NCBI GenBank assembly: GCA_029531795.1
Contig: JAPEIS010000016.1
Span: 248,001-312,000, forward strand
DNA: 64,000 nucleotides
Reading direction: 5' to 3'
Source: Sclerotinia nivalis
Taxonomy: Eukaryota > Ascomycota > Leotiomycetes > Helotiales > Sclerotiniaceae
Positions within the stretch are counted from its first letter, which is position 1. Each line of letters begins with the position of its first letter. The translations under genes and the position numbers were made by a program. The notes beneath the pieces are model-generated. The model made no database searches and was not told the DNA's origin. It was given only the letters and a program-made list of their open reading frames with translations. Shown here in pieces: positions 34,556-44,894 of the stretch.

Positions 34556-36245
34556 CTACAAGTCAAAATCCTTACATGAATTTGAGTACCTAAGTTCTAT
34601 AAGATGAGGGCCTTGGAGACGCAGGCATGTGCTGAATTCTATCCAGTGATCCAGAAAAAGTTCGAGGACTCCATTGCTGTTGTTTGTGACTGCAGTTATT
34701 AAAGGGGTCATGTCGGTGATGGAAGTGGCATTGATATTAGCATTGTAGTTCAATAGTATGATGGCAAATCCGACATTATCGGTTCGCGCAGCGTGCATAG
34801 AGGAGTAACCCCATTCACGCCGTATTATCGACAAATGCGCCGTAGGTCAATAAGTCCTCCAAAATGATGGGGCCATTGGCATTCCGTGCAGCGCAGTTCG
34901 GTGGCCCGCCCATTATTTCACTCGGCGGTAGGATGTCTGCCTTACAACCAGCTTCAAGCACCAATTTAACACACAACTTACGGCTTCTATCAGCAGCATA
35001 TGCGATAGTAGATGAAGCGTTTATATCCAAGACGTCAGGATCGGCACCGTGGTCAAGAAGTTGGGCGGAGTTGTGGTCTCCTCGTGCAGCCGTCCACTTC
35101 AAGGCTGTGCGACCCGTAGCATCGACTACGTAAATTTGTTCTGGATTTTCTGCGATTTCCTCCTCAAGGTTAGCTCCGAGAAGCCCGAAAATAATCTTGT
35201 GGAGCTTTTTGAAGTTTGGTTCTTCTATCCAATCGCATGTGGCTGTGAGGCATCGTAGGACTTCCTCGGCTTCCTTTCTGAGTCCTCCTTGAAGGACGAA
35301 ATCTTTATTGCGAGTACTGTTATCGGTCCCGCTATTGATCTACACAAGTGGCTTGCAACTTTTCAGATTTATCAATCGACACAACGTACCTATAATCTGC
35401 ATCAGCACCCGCCGAAGTTAAAAACTTGACAGTTGCATACTGCTTTGAGTATAATGCCCACTGATCAATTGAGGATTGAGAAATCAACTCACTCGAGAGA
35501 ACATATAGCCGCGAGTGCTACTAACATCCCAAAGGGACGCTAGGCCACCGCGGAAGAGATCTTTCAACCCCTCAATGTTCCCGTCCATAGCGTAATGAAC
35601 CGACTGTGACGAGTCGGGTACCCTTCCGAGTGACTTCAAGTTGAACTTCGGTCCCATGCTTGGGTGATAGCTCAATTACATTTATATAATTTGAGACCAA
35701 AAAATACCAATAGGGAACCAGTATTCAACACTGACTTGTGGGGTTCTAGGACCACCGCATGTCTGTGAATCACATTTTTGACTCGGATCAGGCACGCCAG
35801 AAGTTCCAACAAACAGCTGTTCTAGGACGCGCTTGATAAAGGCTGGCGCATTTTTTTTGGTTCGCCTATGGCAGGAGCAAACACAAGTCGACTGACAAGT
35901 TGAGGCATATTGAGCTACTTTGACGGCAACGCCTTCGGTCTTGATATTAGCTCTTGCGCCCTCTGGCGATTTTTTGTTTTGGAATTTTGCTGGTCGCTTC
36001 TTTGGAGGGCGACGAATTAAGTGGTCATAGTCTGTTTTCCTGATCGAGCAAGAGTTGGGCAGTCTCCTCTTCCATCTACGCAGTGTGATTTAAGAACATC
36101 TCTTCCTTTGTTTTCGTAATTGGTTTCGCCGTAAACACGGGGACGGTAGAAAGACTATCAGTGAAGTCGACTCGGAGACATCTTGGCTATCAGGTATAGA
36201 AGTAGTAATTGCAATGAGATTTTGGAAATCGACACGTATATCCAT
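34556..36245 (-). pseudogene. Ankyrin-repeat protein, frameshifted
   Basis: Resembles a fungal ankyrin family with a conserved N-terminal part. Order from 36245: MDIRVDFQNLIAITTS; then, after a frame change near 36070, RRWKRRLPNSCSI and YDHLIRRPPKKRP; a cysteine-rich block CQSTCVCSCHRR and LEQLFVGTSGVPD (about 35790-35900). Then come GNIEGLKDLFRGGLASLWDVSS and ATVKFLTSAGADADYR. The repeats proper are DATGRTALKWTAARGDHNSAQLLDHGADPD, LVLEAGCKADI and IILLNYNANINA. A second frame change lies near 34830, inside a repeat. An intron-like 32-nt block (about 35510-35479) interrupts the coding region. It ends without the usual long repeat array. Ankyrins mediate protein binding; no specific partner is known. 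Confidence 0.75.
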
Positions 36246-36490
36246 ATTCAAAATAGTAGTTTCATAGGATAGGGCTTCGTATTGGGATTTGATTAATTTT
36301 GGTTCTTTTTTTCATTGATGTTTTGGTTGTGTATCGATGATATTTGGAGGAATGTAGATCTAGGCGAGAACATCCAAGGCTCAGTGTGATTATCGAATCT
36401 TTTCTTTGTACTTTACGCCTTCCTCGCCGACAAAAAAGCCCATCTGAATTTTGCGAACATTCGATTTGAGTACCCAATTTGATAGCAACC

Positions 36491-38722
36491 ATGAAGTTCG
36501 GGCGAGAGTATCACCAACACCAGATTGCAGAGGGCTGACGCGTATATGAATTACGGTGCTTTAAAGTGGTTGTGTAAGAGTTCTACAAGTAAACTTGAAG
36601 GTGAGAGTCAGATCCAGAGACTCTTTGAACATACCAATTACACGGCAATTAAGAAGAAAATACGAAATATTATGCGCGGTACTAATGTTCAAGTGTATCT
36701 AGAACTCAATATACGATACACAGATGCGATTGATTCGGTCGATAAATTCTATCATGACAAATACAAAATACTATTCTTGAAATTAACCTCCATAAGTCAT
36801 ACCAGTATCCGTATCATGATATTTTTCAAAAATTTACAGATGAGTACGATCTAAATGGGCTGGATTGTGTCGAGTTGCAGCACCTCAAAGCAGATCTTGT
36901 TGAAACATCAACAAGCTTTAATAAACTATGATGGTATGCCCGTGTTAATACATATGGTTTTCGGAAAATCTCTAGAAAGATTGAATCGCTAGATAGATTT
37001 GGAAGCCCTTTTACAGGAAGTTTTCTGAGCACTCTGGAAAAACACGAATTTGCATCTCAAATTGCATGCTTGAAGATTTTGAAGACCCTGAATAAGGTTA
37101 TCTCTCGTATTACTCAGTCACTGCAAATCGTTCCAAAGGATCCACCCTCAGTCAAGCATACCTTTTGCACTCGAATTGCACAGTTCAAGTCACCCTCCTC
37201 TTCACTCTCCATCTTCAGCGCTGTCAAACACAGCGATACTCTAGAACTTGCGAAGTTAATCGACGAAGTCTGCAAGGACTCGAGTTCCCAGCGTATTAGG
37301 TTTCTCCATACCCTCTTTGAATGTTCCGTTCCTTGCTTTTCCCTATCATGGGTTGAGATTCTTATTTCACGTGCGATATCACTAGCCACAGTTGTAGTCA
37401 TCGAGTATGGTCTACGTAATATTATCACAAAGCTCGGCCGAGAAAAAGAGAAAAAAGAGAGTACAACAGCGCCAAACTACAAGAGTCTTTTATATCTTTT
37501 TATTTATATACTTGATCAGCTGTTTATTAATAATCTTGACATTCTTTTTAAGCCGGATCATTTCGGAAGAATACCGCTTCATTACGCATGCGAATTTGGC
37601 TTGGTGGAGCCGTGCGAAATCATTTTGAAGTCCATGAGATTGTGGTATCAGTTGGATACGAAAAAGATCAGAGCAGCTGTGTTTTCAACGGATCTAAATT
37701 CACACAGCCCTCTGTATCTCTCCATCGTAAAAGGCCATCTAGAGGTTACAAAAGTACTGCTTCACATTTGTGGCAACGATCACAATGATAACAGTACTGC
37801 ATTCTCGTCATGCCTCAAAACAGCTTTTAACGAGCCTTTACTGTTCGCTGTCAGATCCAATCTTACGGAAGCACTCATCTTGCTTCTAGATCTCGATATT
37901 AATATTAACTGCCACGACGCAGTGGGTCAAACGCCTCTCTACCTTGCAGCTCTGTATGGCAATAAAATTATTATCGATATTGTATTGTCCCACGCACCTC
38001 TCCTCAACAAACCAGAAGTAGTTAAGCATTGGACTCCACTCATCGTTGCAAGCATTTATGGGTTTCGACCCATTACTGAAATTCTCATTAAGCATGGAGC
38101 CAATATTGCACACAAAGGCATCTTGGGCTGGACTGCGATTGATTACGCTTGCTACCATGGCAACACTTCCCTTGCACAGATATTATCTAAAGCAACTGGA
38201 GACCTGTCCGAAGTTCAAGCTACAGAGATTCAACATCGACTAAAGACTCGTTCAAACGAAAGATCCCTAGTCAGAAAACGTTCACGCCGTCATCTAATTA
38301 CAGATGAGAACCACATTGTAGTAAACCTGGGCTCTTTGGATACATCCGCCAGCACTCCGGCAGTATGCTTGAGTCCACACTTATTCACAAACCCATTTCT
38401 CATGCATCCAGAGTCAATGTTCTCTCTTAAAATTTCCCTCGTAGGCAAAGCCAGTCCAAGTTATACCATTTCTTTACCACTACTCGAAGATGCTATTGAG
38501 ATTACGTGGACTTTCAGCACAATTGATCGAGCTAATATGAAATTATCCTTTGAAGTCTTCCAAAGCAATCCAGATATTCCAGAGGGTCAAGAGTTGATTG
38601 GCCGGGGCATCTCCCTTTTAGATAGTAGTGAACAGGCTCGAAAAGCAAAACGAGAAAGTATTAGCAGAGCTTGCACGATACCTATTCACTCTTTACTCTA
38701 TACCCCACATGCCTCTTCTTGA
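36491..38722 (+). pseudogene. GDE1-type glycerophosphodiesterase, 5' half (SPX-ankyrin), broken
   Basis: Starts MKFGREYHQHQIAE, the SPX domain start. The loss of one base makes a TGA at 36536-36538; the other frame resumes at once with DAYMNYGALKWLCK. A second frame change lies near 36780, and a TGA (expected CGA) at 36929-36931, just before WYARVNTYGFRKISRKIE, the SPX C-terminal helix. From there 600 codons are open. They hold ankyrin repeats (FGRIPLHYACEFGLVEPCEIILK, SPLYLSIVKGHLEVTKVLLH, VGQTPLYLAALYGNKIIIDIVL, GWTAIDYACYHGNTSLAQIL). Next is the middle domain with AIEITWTFSTIDRANMKLSFEV and IGRGISLLDS, ending soon after CTIPI at 38722. The catalytic GDPD domain lies 3.3 kb further on. Intact homologues hydrolyse glycerophosphocholine. 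Confidence 0.88.
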
Positions 38723-39275
38723 ATTCGTAGCACAGCTCGATATTATTGAATGAAAGATCGACTCTTTACTTTATACCCTACATACTTTTTTTTGTAACAA
38801 TAACACATTAAACTTATCTATATTACATTATCTACCCCGCACTTTTGAGATATAGTATATAAAGCCAATAAGTATAAAAGAAAAAAAAGAAAACAAAACA
38901 ATTAGAAAAGATCAGATCATTTTGAAATAGCTCTAAACTAGTTTCGATTCTAAATTGGTAACATTTAACAAAAGTATTCTATAACGAACGATAAGTGTTT
39001 ACTTTTAGTTTACTTAAATTTACTTCAATACAAGAATTTGCAAATGTAAACGCAAATACAAACTCCTATCACAGTCCGAAGGATTATATAAGCCAATCAC
39101 ACTGATCGGCTAGCGTACAAGACCGATTACGTATCCATAGTTAATATATATGCTATTCGACTTTTCGTTCGATGATTATAGATTCTAAGAATAATTGAAT
39201 TCTGATTCATTAGTTCTTTACAGCAATTGTATTACAATTCCGATTACGATTGATCGTGTGAAAATTGTAGTAAAG
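38723..39275. other. AT-rich spacer inside the split GDE1 locus
   Basis: The left part of the inserted segment. An imperfect copy of the last bases of the GDE1 half (CTCTTTACT.TATACCC.ACAT) recurs at about 38760. No gene. It probably contains the promoter of the kinase-like gene. Confidence 0.5.
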
Positions 39276-40673
39276 ATGTCTACAACAAGCACCTCTAGCA
39301 GTTTATCAAAGGATCCTTTGATTCGATTTGGTCCTATCCTAGCAGCGGTCAATCACAGTTCGTTGATTGCGCTTGCGCAACGTATTCGACAGCAATTGGA
39401 GAAGGGTAGAATGAGTTCCATCGATCGAACAAATCATAAGGGGAATAGAACAAATGTTCTTCATTACAATTGTACTATACTATCATCTCCAATCTATGGC
39501 TCCTACAACGTCCTCCAGATTATTGAATTTTCCGATGGTTTGCGATGGATTATACGTATCCCTTCTACTGGTCTAAAAGGACAGTATACGATAGAAAGCT
39601 CTGCTTCCTTACAATCCGATGCATTGACTATGCGGTTTATCAAGGCAAACACTACTATGCCTATACCTGAGGTTTATGATTTCAGTGCAACTACAGAGAA
39701 TGATATTGGAGCACCATATATTCTTATGAGTTTCTTGGAGGGGTTTCCAGTTTACAAGATATGGTTCGACGAGTCAGGAGAAGTCCCAAAACAAATTCGC
39801 AGAGAACGCATTTTAGATACTATTGCAGAAGCTATGTCGCAGTTGAAGAAATTTCATTTCGATCAAATTGGTTCCTTGCAATTCGATAAAAGTTTGGATC
39901 CCGCTTCAATTGGAAAATGCAATCTGGTGGATGAATATAATGATCTTGGCAATCTGGACAACAAGATTGATGAAGGTCCGAAGTTTATACAAATCGGCCC
40001 TTTTAGCTCATCATACAATTATTTTTGCGCGTTATTAGGTACACAAAGACTTCCAAAGGATTCATTCTCAATTGGCATCCATAAACTTCTACAAATGATG
40101 ATCCAATGTATTCCACCTTCGGTCTCATCAAAGGAATCTGTTGAAGCTTATCCACTTCTCGAGAAATTCGTGCTTGCTCACCCCGATGCTGGTAGTCAGA
40201 ACTTTCTTGTTTCTAAAGATGGAGTATTGACAGGTATTATTGATTGGGATGGTGTGCATACTGTACCACATTGCGTCGGATATCAGAAGTATCCTAGTTG
40301 GATCACAAGAGATTGGGACCCTGCAATGTACGGGTACTTTCGGTTAGGTTGTCAAGCGGAAGACTCCCCTGAAGCATTGGAAGATTATCGTCAACGATAC
40401 TCCAAGACTATGCAGCTATTTGTACCGGAATACATCAACTACACATCCAAGTCCCATATATTTGAAGCGTTACAGATTGCGTCATCGAGTCCGATATGTA
40501 TGGATGGAATTATTGAGAAATTCTTTCATCAACTTTTTCCAAAAGAGGATCAAGAGGAAGCAGAATATCCGATGTATTTATATGAAATTGCTATTGGTTT
40601 AGCAGAAGATCAACTGGATGAATCGGTGAAAACAAGGATAACAGATGCTATTATGAATTTTTTAAAGTTATAA
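39276..40673 (+). CDS. APH-family phosphotransferase (aminoglycoside/choline kinase-like fold)
   Basis: An intact intronless gene of 465 residues. Fungal members of this family (PF01636) are abundant and mostly have unknown small-molecule substrates. The N-lobe has WIIRIPSTGLKGQY and ALTMRFIKANTTMPIPEVYDF, with the family's usual ATP-side elements. The linker reads GAPYILMSFLEGFPVYKIW. The catalytic loop is LAHPDAGSQNFLV (Asp base and Asn ligand), and the metal-binding motif is GIIDWDGV. The start ATG (39276) gives MSTTSTSSSLSKDPLIRFG; no ATG lies further upstream in frame. It lies wholly within the segment separating the two halves of the GDE1 pseudogene and is the only unbroken accessory gene there. 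Nothing suggests antibiotic resistance. Confidence 0.85.
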   Translation: MSTTSTSSSLSKDPLIRFGPILAAVNHSSLIALAQRIRQQLEKGRMSSIDRTNHKGNRTNVLHYNCTILSSPIYGSYNVLQIIEFSDGLRWIIRIPSTGLKGQYTIESSASLQSDALTMRFIKANTTMPIPEVYDFSATTENDIGAPYILMSFLEGFPVYKIWFDESGEVPKQIRRERILDTIAEAMSQLKKFHFDQIGSLQFDKSLDPASIGKCNLVDEYNDLGNLDNKIDEGPKFIQIGPFSSSYNYFCALLGTQRLPKDSFSIGIHKLLQMMIQCIPPSVSSKESVEAYPLLEKFVLAHPDAGSQNFLVSKDGVLTGIIDWDGVHTVPHCVGYQKYPSWITRDWDPAMYGYFRLGCQAEDSPEALEDYRQRYSKTMQLFVPEYINYTSKSHIFEALQIASSSPICMDGIIEKFFHQLFPKEDQEEAEYPMYLYEIAIGLAEDQLDESVKTRITDAIMNFLKL

Positions 40674-40992
40674 ATTCTAATCTTGTTTTACTACTATAAT
40701 TAATGAAAATTCCTTTTGTATTTTAAAAAATTAATGAATAATTTATATGACGCACAAAAGCCGCATAAGAGCTGAATTAATAGGATCAATTATATCCTTA
40801 GAATCTACAACTAAAGAATCCATATCAGTACATTGGAGCGGTTACTTTCAGCTTTATAGTATCGACACCGGTCAGGTTACCAGAAACTCCACATATCGAT
40901 ACTGAAGCATTGTGGTTCGAGCATGGCCCCTCAAAGGTTGTTGGTCACAGGGGTATTTTGATTCAAAACTAATGATTTTTCTCTGCTGACGC

Positions 40993-41025
<33 letters not shown>

Positions 41026-41403
41026 AAATTAACGTCTACACTGAGTCTAAGACTATCTAAGACAACTAGAAGCTTTGTAGGCTTCTAACAAATAACAATT
41101 GATGAAATGTTGGCTGTATTAAATTATAGCTAGTACAATTTGGGGAGATTGAGATAGCTTCAATCTACTAATTTTGAATGAAGGAAATGAAAACTAATCC
41201 TAAAGAACAAAGCCCGCTTTACAAATACTTTTGTATATAATAAAGAAAATAACAAATGAAATATGATATAATTCGAAATTGGAACGATTTACCCCACATA
41301 AAGGAATAAATTGATCAAAATAACCAAATTGATCAAATTGATCTAATTAACCATTTTCTCCTAGTTCATCCCCTTCTCCTTCGCCTTTTTGTTCTATATC
41401 CTC
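40674..41403. other. AT-rich spacer between the kinase gene and the LINE fragment
   Basis: Contains a (GATT)n run at 40993-41025 and ATTGATCAAA-like repeated words at about 41305-41355, probably part of the LINE 3' tail. No gene. Confidence 0.5.
40993..41025. repeat. (GATT)n microsatellite
   Basis: About eight uninterrupted GATT units. Confidence 0.9.
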
Positions 41404-42045
41404 TTACATTCTAACAAGATACCATAATCTGGTAGCTATTTTTATTGTTTCGATAAATTCAAGGGTTTTGATGATTCCTATTTTGATATGAAATAGATAT
41501 TTCATAAAAAATCGAAAAATAGAATTATTTGTTTTGAATATTCTTCTAATTGATTTGTATAAAAAGCAATTGAGAAGAAGATAATCTAGGGATTCTTTCT
41601 TTCCATATTTACAATTAACATTTGATGAGATTCCGAATCGTTGTAAGTAGGATTTGAAGTATCTGTAACCGATTTTAAATTGAAACAAAACATTAATAGA
41701 ACTTTTCTTGGTATTTTCTGGAATTCCGATCTTTGAGTTAGTTTTCCAGGAGTATATTTTCGAATAAACTAATTTGGATGAATTAAGAAGGGATTTCCAT
41801 TCCTCGGATTTCGTCCTTTTGATATCCATTCCCAATAAAGCAAAGTTGGTTTCGTTTGATGATGATCTTTGTTTTGTAGTTTCTTTTGCCAAAGCATCAG
41901 CTAATTCGTTTCCTTCAACAGAGGTATGCCCTGGAACCCAATTAAGGGAGATTTCAGCTCCTTTTCTAAGGAGAGTTTCTGTGGCTTTGATTGCTCTAAT
42001 TTGGCATATCTGGCCAGCTCTGCTGACGCTCACGCTTACAGGTTT
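41404..42045 (-). mobile_element. 5'-truncated non-LTR retrotransposon (LINE), RNase H and 3' end
   Basis: The 209-codon frame 42033-41404 carries the C-terminal half of an RNase H domain (LNWVPGHTSVEGNELADALAKE, the last catalytic region of type I RNase H). It is followed by the cysteine-containing tail NCKYGKKESLDYLLLNC, a degraded form of the C-rich end of fungal LINE ORF2. Reverse transcriptase and ORF1 are absent. 5' truncation is typical of failed target-primed insertion. Its truncated end abuts the GDPD half of the GDE1 pseudogene, so its insertion may have split or rearranged that gene. Confidence 0.82.
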
Positions 42046-43432
42046 GGGGCAAAATCATTTGCCACCAACAAAGTTACAAATTGGAGAAAATACCATTCAG
42101 GTACAAGCTTGCGTTTTATTGCTGAGATATTTACTAAGACTATTTGGCAGTCCTTTACATCAGCGATGGATCTTGGCGCTTCCTATGTCGAGGTAAGAAT
42201 TTCCACCGAATTGCAAAAAAATCATCTGCTGATAATACCTTACAGCTTGGTACGCTTTCTCATCAGCAGATCGAATGGTTGTTTGCTCATTCTGTAGATG
42301 TACAAGTGACTAAAGATCATGTTCCTGTGGTTTACCACGATTTCCTGGTATCTGAGACTGGTATAGATGCTCCGATGCACACTCTTACATATGAACAGGT
42401 GAGCTTGATCTCTGAACGAATTCCATTGAAGAGTCTTGACAGTCAGCAACGATAGTTTATGCAAATCAGCTACGAACAATCTTATCAATATCAGCATACT
42501 TCTTCCAATGATGCAAAGATAGAATATCGGAATAAGCCCATGGGTAGAGTAGGCCGCAGCCGCTCCATGACAGCGGTTGACTACGTCCAGAATGAGGGTT
42601 ACAAAATCAAGCACACCTTTGACTATCACTCCAGGGGCTAAAAATCAAGCACAAGGGGAAATTTTATCCACGAGTCCTTCATCAGTTTAGAAAAACTTCC
42701 AACAACCCTCCCATCGAAAGTAGGGTTAGATATTGAAATAAGTAAATAACGCGCTTCAATTCCACTGCAAGGTAATGTATGTGGCTAAAATTAGTAGAAT
42801 ACCCCATGTTATCCGAAGCAACCACCGATTGGAATATGGATACCAATTTCTTCGAGGCCAATTTCTTCGTCGATACAATCCTGCACTGTCTCGCAAAACA
42901 TATCTCCACCCGCCCTATCCTACTTTCCTGTTTCAATACCGAAATATGCATTTTGCTGGCTCTCAAACAATCGCGCTGGCCCATATTCTTCCTCACCGAA
43001 GCTGGCTGCTGGCCCAGCACCGATATACGTGCTAGCAATCTGCAGGAAGGAATAAAGTTTGTGAAGGAATGGGGTTTAACCGGCTTAGTTCTGAACAGCG
43101 AACCTTTAGTCCTGGCACCACGGTTGGTGGGATTTGTGAAAAGAAAAGGAATAGTATGTGCTACCTATGGGCCATGGAACCAAGTAATCGAGGGCATTAC
43201 GGTGTGTTTTCCTTTCTTGTGTGTTGAATTCTGAGGATGTACTCCGTACTGATTTGATCATGGATAGATACAGGCTAAAGCCGGGGTAGATGTTATTATT
43301 ACAGATGATGTCTATAAAGCATCAAAAATTATTAAGACTCTTTCGATTGCTCAAATCCATCGGTTTCTGTTAAATAATCCGCTTTTTTTTTCATACTGTG
43401 AGAAAGTTGGATTATTGAAGCTAAATACATAA
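42046..43432 (+). pseudogene. GDE1-type glycerophosphodiesterase, 3' half (GDPD catalytic domain), broken
   Basis: Begins inside the catalytic HRGxG region, with FGAKSFATNK in one frame and LQIGENTIQ in the next. It then reads AMDLGASYVE, VTKDHVPVVYHDFLVSETGIDAPMH (GDPD catalytic acid region), HTFDYHSRG, a TAA at 42639-42641, and RGNFIHESFISLEKLP, VGLDIEI. An intron is likely at about 42743-42795. The next exon starts YPMLSEAT and contains FVDTILHCLAKH, RASNLQEGIKFVKEWGLTGLVL and RLVGFVKRKGIVCATYG; the intron 43203-43272 leads to AKAGVDVIITDDVYK. A stop follows at 43430-43432. It continues the SPX-ankyrin half at 36491-38722, with about 40 residues lost at the break. Glycerophosphodiester hydrolysis would be the ancestral role. 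Confidence 0.87.
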
Positions 43433-44894
43433 CTAGTTTATAAACAATAGATCACATAATCCTTTGTAGTTAGATTTAAGAAAAGAACTTCGCTCTTCTT
43501 TTTTTGAATAATTAATCGTTTTTTATTAATCTTTTTGTATACTCATTGTATACAATCCAAATCTATTGTTAATTCTATTAATTATATTATTTGAAGCCTT
43601 TATAATATAATCTATTCAATTCATATTCCCATTCCCCCTCGCAGCGTGCAATCGGGACGCACGTATCTCGACCTACCTCTTTCACAATACGACGGATTTT
43701 GTTTTTTTAGGAATTTGTTAAAATATTGATGGATTTTGCTCGTAGTTTGCTTTGTATATCCTTTAATAATGTAGCTTATAATTTCAATCTTATATTATGT
43801 TGGATTAATCTCTTTCTATCTCTCTCTCTCTCTCTTTCCTCCCTCTCTTTCCATCTCACATTCACATTCAGCTATCTAATATTTTTGACTCAAGATATCT
43901 TCTTCTCTTTTCCGTTTTCCTTTTCCTCTCTCCTCATCCATTATTTCATTCACTTATAACAATAACAATAATATAATATAATAAATTCTATTATCACTAT
44001 ATCGCTCCATCACCAAACTAAATCAAACCGATAAAACTCATTTTTCAATTCCTCTCATCCCCTCCTCTTCCCTTCCTTATCTCCCTCTCTTTTCACCTCA
44101 CATTCACCACCACCTCATATCCATTCTCTCCTTTTCATCACCACCTCATATCCATTCTCCCCTCCCCTTCTCATCATCACCACCCACCACCCATCTTCCA
44201 TTTTCCCTCTCCTTTTTAATCCCTTTATTCTCTTAAACAACCCCCATCCCCTTAAACTACCTCAACCTGAAAAATATTCTATCTCAATCACTCAATCACT
44301 CAATCACTCAATCACACGCACTCATAACTCAACCAAAACTAACTCATGACTTTTCTTTTCTTTTCTTTTCTTCTCTTTTCTTTTCTTTTCTTTTCTTTTC
44401 TTTTCTTTTCTTTTCTTTTCTTTTCTTTTCTTTTCTTTTCTTTTCTTTTCTTTTCTTTTCTTTTCTTTTCTTTTCTTTTCTTTTCTTTTCTTTTCTTTTC
44501 TTTTCTTTTCCATTACTTTTATATTCCCATTTTCCCATCCGAAACGCCCATTAAAAAATAACCCAAATTTGAAATTTTCCGAGTACCTAGATATATGAAG
44601 CTTCCTCCTTCCCTTCCTCTTTCCCTTCCTTCCTTCATGCATGTATACATGAAATAATATAATGCAATGTACTGTGAACCAATAACTAGTTACTAGGTAA
44701 ATAAATAAATAAATATCCTTCATGCATGTGTATACGTACATGCTCGCATGCTCGCATCTACCCACCCAACCATCAATCCATTAAATACAACCACCACCAA
44801 CCATCCACCACCAAACCACCTACATCCACATAATAATTCACCCCCATCTACAATCATCCCCAATTCCAGCCCCTTCACCCCATCCCCCAACCCC
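43433..44894. other. Gene-free, pyrimidine-rich intergenic region
   Basis: Contains CT-rich runs (43815-43860, 44050-44220), CAATCACT repeats near 44283-44310 and the TTTTC satellite. Long open frames here are artefacts of low complexity. Confidence 0.6.
44351..44510. repeat. (TTTTC)n pentanucleotide microsatellite, about 32 units
   Basis: 160 bp of TTTTC with a single variant unit (TTCTC at about 44371). The array is nearly perfect, suggesting recent expansion. Confidence 0.97.

Noticed and set aside
39195..39275. Upstream extension of the kinase-like gene
   Set aside because: The frame is open but has no ATG before 39276; a TTG start is unlikely in a eukaryote.
42034..42297. Continuation of the LINE frame and plus-strand frames at the LINE-GDPD boundary
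   Set aside because: The plus-strand frames are best explained as pieces of the GDPD domain in changing frames, not as an independent gene.
44322..44765. Open frame coding for long KEKKRKEKK repeats
   Set aside because: It is the translation of the TTTTC satellite on the minus strand, without a credible start context or domain.
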